Part shown: one piece after another, positions 41,729 through 47,141 of the stretch | How positions within the stretch are numbered: the stretch's first letter is position 1 | Layout of the letters: every line of letters starts with the position of its first letter | Origin: an uncultured Alphaproteobacteria bacterium | GTDB lineage: Bacteria > Pseudomonadota > Alphaproteobacteria > RF32 > CAG-239 | Assembly: GCA_944390885.1 (NCBI GenBank) | Contig: CALXRP010000016.1 | Coordinates: forward strand, 1 to 47,141 | DNA: 47,141 bases | Direction of reading: 5' to 3' | The notes under the pieces: model-generated | The model's input: only the letters and a program-made list of their open reading frames with translations | Database searches by the model: none | Told to the model about the DNA's origin: nothing | Program-made: the position numbers and the translations under genes

Positions 41729-43237
41729 ATGCAAAATAACGAAAGTATGCCAAGACCAGAAATTATTGCCGTTGCCGACACCGTCGCGCGTGAAAAGAAC
41801 ATTGACCGCGAAGACGTCTTTACCGCAATGGAAATTGCCATTCAAAAGGCCGGACGCTCCAGATACGGATTCGAACACGATATCCGCGCTCATATTGACC
41901 GCAAAACCGGTGCAATTTCCCTGGCACGTTATCGCGAAGTCGTTGATGAAGTGGAAAACGAGGTTACCCAGCTGACGGTTGACCAGGCTCGCGATTATGA
42001 TGAAAACGCCAAAGTCGGCGACTTCATCATCGACGCCCTGCCCCCGATTGATTTCGGCCGCATTGCCGCTCAAACCGCCAAACAGGTCATTGTTCAAAAA
42101 GTACGCGACGCCGAGCGCAACCGCCAGTTTGAAGAATACAAAGAAAAAATCGGCACCATTGTCAACGGTACCGTCAAACGGATTGAGTTTGGCAATGTAA
42201 TTTTGGATATCGGCAAGACCGAAGCCGTTTTGCGCCGCGACGAGATTATTCCGCGGGAAAAATTCAAAAACGGCGACCGCGTCCGCGCTTATGTTCTGGA
42301 CGTCCGCCGCGAAACCAAAGGCCCGCAGATTTTCTTGTCCCGCACCTGTCCGGAATTTATGGCCAAATTGTTTGCCTCTGAAGTTCCGGAAATTTATGAC
42401 GGCATTGTCAAGATTGTTGCTGTTGCTCGCGATCCGGGTTCCAAAGCAAAAATCGCCGTCAAAACCGATGATATGACCATTGATGCCGTCGGTGCCTGCG
42501 TCGGTCTGCGCGGTATCCGCGTTCAAGCTGTTGTAACCGAACTTCAGGGCGAAAAAATTGATATCGTTCCTTACAGCGAGGACAAAGCTCAATACATCGT
42601 CAGCGCTCTGGCTCCGGCCGAAGTTACCAAAGTCGTTTTGGATGAAGAAAACAACCGCATTGAAGTCGTTGTCCCGCAAGAGCAGTTCTCGGTTGCCATC
42701 GGCCGCCGCGGTCAAAACGTCAAATTGGCATCTCAGCTGCTGGGCTGCGACATTGACGTTCTGACAGAAGAACAAGAACAGGAACGCCGCTCCAACGAGA
42801 ACAAAGTCCGCTCCCAACGCTTTATGGAAGCTTTGGACGTCGACGAAATGATTGCCCACCTGCTGATTGCCGAAGGCTTCTCTACCGTTGATGAAATCGC
42901 TTTGGTTCCGCTGAACGAACTCTCCGAAATCGAAGGGTTTGATGAAGACCTGGCCGCAGAATTACAAAACCGTGCCAAGGCTTTTGTTGAAAAACGCAAC
43001 CACGAATTTGAAGAAAAAAGCAAATCTCTGGGTCTGGACAAAGAAATTCAGGCAATCGAAGGCCTGGATCAGGATATGCTTTTGACATTAGCTTCAAAAG
43101 GTGTTAAAACCATTGACGACTTAGCCGATTTGGCTGCCGATGAACTGATTGAGATTTTGGGAGAAAATACTTTGACCGAAGTCGAAGCGGAAAAAATCAT
43201 CATGGCTGCCCGTGCCCACTGGTTTGAAGAGGAATAA
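41729..43237 (+). CDS. nusA: Transcription termination/antitermination factor NusA
   Basis: A 502-residue RNA polymerase-binding protein. Order of domains: N-terminal RNAP-binding region (residues 1-130), S1 domain (GTIVNGTVKRIEFGNVILDI near 140), two KH domains (VGACVGLRGIRVQAVVTEL near 252 and FSVAIGRRGQNVKLASQLLG near 318), and two C-terminal helical acidic repeats (MIAHLLIAEGFSTVDEIALV and LDQDMLLTLASKGVKTIDDL). Its stop overlaps the next start by one base. Confidence 0.97.
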   Translation: MQNNESMPRPEIIAVADTVAREKNIDREDVFTAMEIAIQKAGRSRYGFEHDIRAHIDRKTGAISLARYREVVDEVENEVTQLTVDQARDYDENAKVGDFIIDALPPIDFGRIAAQTAKQVIVQKVRDAERNRQFEEYKEKIGTIVNGTVKRIEFGNVILDIGKTEAVLRRDEIIPREKFKNGDRVRAYVLDVRRETKGPQIFLSRTCPEFMAKLFASEVPEIYDGIVKIVAVARDPGSKAKIAVKTDDMTIDAVGACVGLRGIRVQAVVTELQGEKIDIVPYSEDKAQYIVSALAPAEVTKVVLDEENNRIEVVVPQEQFSVAIGRRGQNVKLASQLLGCDIDVLTEEQEQERRSNENKVRSQRFMEALDVDEMIAHLLIAEGFSTVDEIALVPLNELSEIEGFDEDLAAELQNRAKAFVEKRNHEFEEKSKSLGLDKEIQAIEGLDQDMLLTLASKGVKTIDDLADLAADELIEILGENTLTEVEAEKIIMAARAHWFEEE

Positions 43238-43809
43238 TGGCAACCGCAAAAGAAATAAGAAAATGCATTGTCAGCGGCGAGGTGCTGGAGAAGGAACAAC
43301 TTCTCCGCTTTGCCCTCACGCCTGACCGGCAGATTGTTCCGGATTTCAAAAAAAAGATTTCCGGAACCGGGATATATGTCAAAAACTCCCGAAAAGCCCT
43401 CACCGCTGCAATCGAAAAAAACTTATTTTCCAAAGCTTGCAAAAAGAAAGTCAACGTTGATACCCAGTTGATCAGCCTGGTAGAAAACCTGCTAAAAAAG
43501 CGCGGTTTGGAGCTGATCTCTCTTTCCCGCAAGGCCGGAATTTTGCTAACCGGATTTGAAAAAGTCAGCGAAGCGGTCAAAAAAGACAAAGCCGCTTTCA
43601 TTCTGGAAGCAACAGATGCCGGAACCGACGGGCATAATAAGATTTTATCTTTATCTCAGGGATTAGAAATTTTTAACTTATACAGTGTTGAGGAGTTAGA
43701 CAAGGCATTAGACAAGGTAAACACGGTTCACATAGCTTTCAAAAAAAGCGAAATGGCAAAATCCGTACATACGGAACTGGCCAGAATCAAAAATTTTCTA
43801 AATTCATAA
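43237..43809 (+). CDS. YlxR RNA-binding domain fused to a ribosomal L7Ae-like domain
   Basis: A 190-residue protein. Residues 1-85 are a YlxR/DUF448 domain: [20 protein letters not shown] and [20 protein letters not shown]. Residues 90-190 look like an L7Ae/L30e RNA-binding domain: [35 protein letters not shown]. This two-domain arrangement is the normal alphaproteobacterial form and lies between nusA and infB in many genomes. Likely RNA binding in transcription or RNase P control; the exact role is not shown here. Confidence 0.9.
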   Translation: MATAKEIRKCIVSGEVLEKEQLLRFALTPDRQIVPDFKKKISGTGIYVKNSRKALTAAIEKNLFSKACKKKVNVDTQLISLVENLLKKRGLELISLSRKAGILLTGFEKVSEAVKKDKAAFILEATDAGTDGHNKILSLSQGLEIFNLYSVEELDKALDKVNTVHIAFKKSEMAKSVHTELARIKNFLNS

Positions 43810-43840
43810 GATAAAGACGCAAATACGGAGAAAAAATTAT

Positions 43841-46330
43841 ATGACAGAAACAGAAGATAATGCAAAAAGCAAACTCACATTATCCGGAAAACTCACGCTG
43901 AAATTGGGCGACAAAGCCCAGAACAAAAACGGGGAAGGCAAAAAGGTTATTCAGGTCGAAGTCCGCAAAAAAAGAATAATCTCCCCGGCAGGCACAACAA
44001 CTGCCGAACCGAAAGTCAAAATTGACGAGGCAACTGCCGCCAAATTAAAACTGATTGCCGAGGCCAAAGAACACGAGGCACAAAAACGCCGCGAAGAAGA
44101 AGAACGCGAAGCCCGCCGCCGGCAGGAAGAAGAAGAAAAAAAGAAACAAGAACAAGCCGAAGCAGCCGCTAAAGCCGCCCGAGAAGCCTCCGCCCGTGCA
44201 GAAGAAGCCGAAAAGAAAAAAAACGCTCCGGCCGAAAATGCCAAACCGGCACCGTCAGAAGACAAGTCTTTCAAAAACAAAGAGAAAAAAGCCAAAGATT
44301 TTGATGACGATGATGATGAAGACGATGATGAGAATTATTATAAAAAAGGCAAAAAGTCTTCTTCCGAAAAAAACATGTCCCGCGAGAATATGTACGAGCA
44401 GGAACGCAAAAAAATCGTCAAACGCAGCTTTGAACCGCAACGCCGCAGCGGCAAACTCAGTTTAAACAGCATTGCCGACGAAGATGACGATGATTACGGA
44501 TTCGGAGGCCCGCGCCGCCGCTTTAAGAAAAAGCAACCCAAACCGGTTGTCGTCCAACAGCCGCAGGAAAAAATCATCAAAGAAGTAACCATTCCGGAAA
44601 TCATCACGGTTCAGGAACTGGCTAACCGTATGGCCGAAAAAAGCGCCGACGTCATCAAAAAACTAATGTCCTTAGGCGTTATGGCCACCATCAACCAGCC
44701 GATTGACGCCGACACGGCTCAAATTATCGTTGAAGAGTTCGGCCACAAGTTCAAACGCGTTGCCGAAAGCGATGTTGAAGTCGGACTGACCGGTCCGGAA
44801 GACAAGCCGGAAGATCTAAAACCGCGTCCGCCGGTCGTTACGGTTATGGGACACGTTGACCACGGTAAAACCTCCCTGCTCGATGCCTTGCGTGAAACCA
44901 ACGTTGCTGCCAAAGAGGCCGGCGGTATTACGCAGCACATCGGCGCTTATCAGATTCAGGTAGAAACCGGCGACAAAATCACCTTTATTGATACCCCGGG
45001 ACACGAAGCCTTTTCCGAAATGCGTGCCCGCGGTGCCAAAGTAACCGACATTGTTGTTTTGGTTGTTGCTGCCAACGACGGCATCATGCCGCAAACAGTT
45101 GAAGCCATCCGCCACGCACAAGCGGCCGAAGTTCCGATTGTCGTTGCCATCAACAAAATAGACCTGCCGGGCGCAGACCCGATGAAAGTAAAAACGGCAT
45201 TGCTCAATCATGGAATTGCCGTTGAAGAACTCGGCGGCGAATGCCTTTGTGCCGAAGTTTCTGCCAAAAAACGCATTAACATTGACAAACTGGTAGAAGC
45301 CATCTTGCTGCAAGCCGAAATTCTGGATCTGAAAGCCAACCCGAACCGCAAAGCGGAAGGCACGGTCATTGAGGCAAAAATGGAAAAAGGCCGCGGCAGC
45401 GTTGCAACCGTTTTGGTTCAACGGGGGACCATGCATGTCGGCGATATCTGCATTGCCGGCAAAGAATGGGGACACGTCCGCGCCATGTTCAACGAAACCG
45501 GCCACAAGATATTTGAAGCCGGCCCTGCCACACCGGTTGAAGTGCTTGGCTTGCAGGGCACACCGTCTGCCGGTGATGACTTTATCATTGTCAATGATGA
45601 AACCCAGGCCAAAGAAGTTACCAATTACCGCATCCGCAAAGAACGCGAAGCCAAACTGGTAAAAAGCGCAAAATCGGCAATGGAACAAATGCTTGATAAA
45701 ATTAAATCCGGCGAGGTCAAACACCTTCCGGTCATTATCAAAGCCGATGTTCAAGGTTCTATTGAGGCAATTGAAGGAACCATCAAAAAACTGTCCAATG
45801 ATGAGGTTAGCGTCCAGATTCTGCACTCTGCCGTCGGCCCGATTTCAGAATCCGATATTTCTCTGGCCAAAGCGTCCAATGCCTTTATCATCGGGTTCAA
45901 TGTCCGCGCCAACCCGCAGGCTCGCGATATGGCCCGCCGTGATGGTGTAGACATTCGTTACTACTCGATTATTTATGACGTTGCCGATGATGTTAAAAAA
46001 GGTCTGGAAGGCATGCTTTCTCCGGAACTCAAAGAAAAAATCCTGGGCTATGCCGAAATCCGCGAAGTCTACAACATTACCGGCGTTGGCAAGGTGGCCG
46101 GTTGTATGGTTACCGAGGGCATGGTACGCCGCGGCGCCAAAATCAGATTGCTGCGTGACAACGTTGTTATTCATGACGGCAATCTCGGCCAGCTCAAACG
46201 CTTCAAAGACGATGTCAAAGAAGTCAAAGAAGGGTATGAATGCGGTATGAGTTTTGAAAATTATAATGACATTCAAAAAGGCGACTTTATTGAATGTTAT
46301 GAAATTGAAGAAATCGCCGCAACATTATAA
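43841..46330 (+). CDS. infB: Translation initiation factor IF-2
   Basis: An 829-residue GTPase that delivers initiator tRNA. The alphaproteobacterial N-terminal motif [17 protein letters not shown] is followed by a long Lys/Glu/Ala-rich and acidic linker (residues about 75-200; [16 protein letters not shown]). The IF-2 N2 domain has [20 protein letters not shown] near 260. The G domain begins near 330 with [34 protein letters not shown] and [10 protein letters not shown]. Domains II-IV follow to a normal end. AAATACGGAG precedes the start. In many proteobacteria rbfA follows infB; here it is replaced by a terminator and the Cys-rich cassette. Confidence 0.97.
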   Translation: MTETEDNAKSKLTLSGKLTLKLGDKAQNKNGEGKKVIQVEVRKKRIISPAGTTTAEPKVKIDEATAAKLKLIAEAKEHEAQKRREEEEREARRRQEEEEKKKQEQAEAAAKAAREASARAEEAEKKKNAPAENAKPAPSEDKSFKNKEKKAKDFDDDDDEDDDENYYKKGKKSSSEKNMSRENMYEQERKKIVKRSFEPQRRSGKLSLNSIADEDDDDYGFGGPRRRFKKKQPKPVVVQQPQEKIIKEVTIPEIITVQELANRMAEKSADVIKKLMSLGVMATINQPIDADTAQIIVEEFGHKFKRVAESDVEVGLTGPEDKPEDLKPRPPVVTVMGHVDHGKTSLLDALRETNVAAKEAGGITQHIGAYQIQVETGDKITFIDTPGHEAFSEMRARGAKVTDIVVLVVAANDGIMPQTVEAIRHAQAAEVPIVVAINKIDLPGADPMKVKTALLNHGIAVEELGGECLCAEVSAKKRINIDKLVEAILLQAEILDLKANPNRKAEGTVIEAKMEKGRGSVATVLVQRGTMHVGDICIAGKEWGHVRAMFNETGHKIFEAGPATPVEVLGLQGTPSAGDDFIIVNDETQAKEVTNYRIRKEREAKLVKSAKSAMEQMLDKIKSGEVKHLPVIIKADVQGSIEAIEGTIKKLSNDEVSVQILHSAVGPISESDISLAKASNAFIIGFNVRANPQARDMARRDGVDIRYYSIIYDVADDVKKGLEGMLSPELKEKILGYAEIREVYNITGVGKVAGCMVTEGMVRRGAKIRLLRDNVVIHDGNLGQLKRFKDDVKEVKEGYECGMSFENYNDIQKGDFIECYEIEEIAATL

Positions 46331-46344
46331 AAGACCTCCATGTC

Positions 46345-46378
46345 ACAAAAACCGGAAATTCAAAATTTCCGGTTTTTG
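46345..46378 (+). terminator. Terminator of the infB operon
   Basis: AAAACCGGAAATT, loop CAAA, ATTTCCGGTTTTTG. Confidence 0.88.
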
Positions 46379-46462
46379 TTTTATTCTCAACTTAAAATTT
46401 TTCATCAAATATTTTTTCACAGTCTCTCTAGCCAAAATCCCCACCCCCTTTTTCACAAAGTA

Positions 46463-46491
46463 TTGACTCTTGCGCTTTCTTATGTTATAGT
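46463..46491 (+). promoter_or_regulatory. Promoter of the Cys-rich cassette, copy 2
   Basis: TTGACT, 17-base spacer, TATAGT, with the same upstream AGCCAAAATCCC segment as copy 1. Confidence 0.75.
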
Positions 46492-46878
46492 ATCTTTATT
46501 GTCGTTCTCGGGCAGTTTGTTTTTCTACATCCTGTCCCCGGGCCGCTTGTTTTTCAAGTTACCCCCGGACTGCTTGTATTTTACTTGTCATCCCCGGGCG
46601 GCTTGTTTTTAAGTCATCCCCGGGCTGCGACCCGGGGATCCATAAAGAAACAGGCAAAGAGCTTGTTGTGAGATGGATTGCAGGAACAAGTCCGGCAATG
46701 ACTAAAAAAATAAAGCGCCCGGCAAAGACAAAGGAAAAGGGACGACAATAGAGAAAAGAATTTTTATTAACCATTCTGAGCAGCATACTGCTCAAGAAAA
46801 AGAAAAGAGCAACGCGTAAGCTTTGGCACAATGATGACAAATGATCGGGTCAAGCACGCTTGCTTGGGGAGGAAGCCG
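46492..46878 (+). promoter_or_regulatory. Structured 5' leader of the Cys-rich cassette, copy 2
   Basis: About 390 bases. It has half-REP units, the full REP palindrome (46613-46641), the GATTGC...GCAATGAC palindrome in degenerate form (46676-46700), the 46778-46793 stem GAGCAG/CTGCTC with altered loop, and the GAGCAACGCGTAAGCTTTGG segment. It lacks the 87-bp insertion found in copy 1. Confidence 0.7.
46613..46641. repeat. REP palindrome in leader copy 2
   Basis: GTCATCCCCGGGCTGC/GACCCGGGGATC, the same hairpin as at 28082-28110 and 40563-40591, again at the 3' end of half-REP units. Confidence 0.8.
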
Positions 46879-47141
46879 ATGAAAAATTATAACACTATGC
46901 TACACATGAAACTTAACTCTGCGGTGTCGGTTCTTGCTGTTGCCGCTGCTTTTGCGGTCTTTCTCCCGCCTTCCAATGCTTCAGCTGGCATTTGTTTTCT
47001 GCCGGACTGTCAGGATGATGAGATTGTTCAGGGCGATATTAATATGAACATCAACTCCGATACCGAGTATTGCGAGGAGAAAGGCTATACCTATTATTCT
47101 TCCGGTGAATGTCCGCAATATCAGGCTAAAGTCGGTACTTG
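46879..47141 (+). CDS. Secreted Cys-rich modular protein, second copy (5' part)
   Basis: Starts at ATG 46879 after GGGGAGGAAG and continues past the window end. The first 88 codons match the 28348 gene almost residue for residue after a few N-terminal changes (MKNYNTMLHMKLNSAVSVLA against MRNINRNMLHMKLNSAVSIF), including the signal peptide ending PSNASA-G, FLPDCQDDE, INMNINSDTEYCEEKGY and YYSSGECPQYQAK. Differences are mainly silent or conservative. The paralogue's downstream modules cannot be compared here. Confidence 0.8.
   Translation, partial: MKNYNTMLHMKLNSAVSVLAVAAAFAVFLPPSNASAGICFLPDCQDDEIVQGDINMNINSDTEYCEEKGYTYYSSGECPQYQAKVGT

Noticed and set aside
46559..46840. Minus-strand frame in the second leader (VIAGLVPAIHL and so on)
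   Set aside because: This is the standard spurious translation of REP palindromes; no ribosome binding site or conservation in the first leader.

Overview
The window is a chromosomal segment of an alphaproteobacterium with moderate GC. The evidence is the alphaproteobacterial set of families (DUF2336 protein, DUF2333 protein, an RpoH-type promoter style, an adenosine-kinase-like PfkB kinase, rimP-nusA-ylxR-infB, tRNA-Tyr/tRNA-Gly next to tuf) and the many GGNATTGCCGG / TCATCCCCGGG palindromes common in that class. The abundance of small membrane and secreted Cys-rich proteins, MurQ, and several nitroreductases suggests a host-associated or anaerobic lineage, but that is inference; no marker here fixes the genus.

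Layout. 1-416: start of tuf, tRNA-Gly and tRNA-Tyr on the minus strand. 492-8915: a plus-strand run with murQ, rlmB, a GldA-type ATPase, a giant GldF-GldG-DUF4340 fusion, a cation efflux protein, an exported nitroreductase, a Cys-rich secreted protein and a membrane-anchored PPC/DUF296 protein. 9070-11001: a Kef-like antiporter. 11002-11577: decayed gene ends. 11578-12378: prohibitin-like protein. 12511-12974: two identical 186-bp repeats that end in the tail of the adjacent tRNA-Ser. 13017-16294: minus-strand nitroreductase, ASCH-like protein, a four-gene string of very small proteins, a membrane protein, a plus-strand tRNA-Gly, and a TM2 protein. 16408-18375: groES-groEL. 18511-20326: a sodium-channel-like protein, a prepilin peptidase and a tiny membrane protein. 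20860-24268: htpG, ferredoxin, adenosine kinase. 24283-25691: three small membrane proteins. 25936-27756: typA.

27833-29799 holds a Cys-rich secreted protein gene behind a strong promoter and a leader of almost 490 nt. The window ends (46463-47141) in a second copy of this promoter-leader-gene cassette, and a third, gene-less piece of the leader lies at 40484-40796. 30421-34493 is murJ-DUF2333-nfuA-bax. 34642-38149 is DUF2336-HD-GYP-gloB. 38220-40307 is a large Glu/Lys-rich protein of unknown function with internal repeats. 41203-46330 is the transcription/translation operon rimP-nusA-ylxR-infB.

The housekeeping genes are ordinary. The parts that deserve attention are the tRNA-tailed tandem element, the duplicated Cys-rich cassette with its structured leader, a 245-bp multi-hairpin repeat present twice, the triple ABC fusion, and small genes of 46 and 55 codons in the 14150-15142 operon. 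No CRISPR array, prophage, transposase or restriction system was seen.
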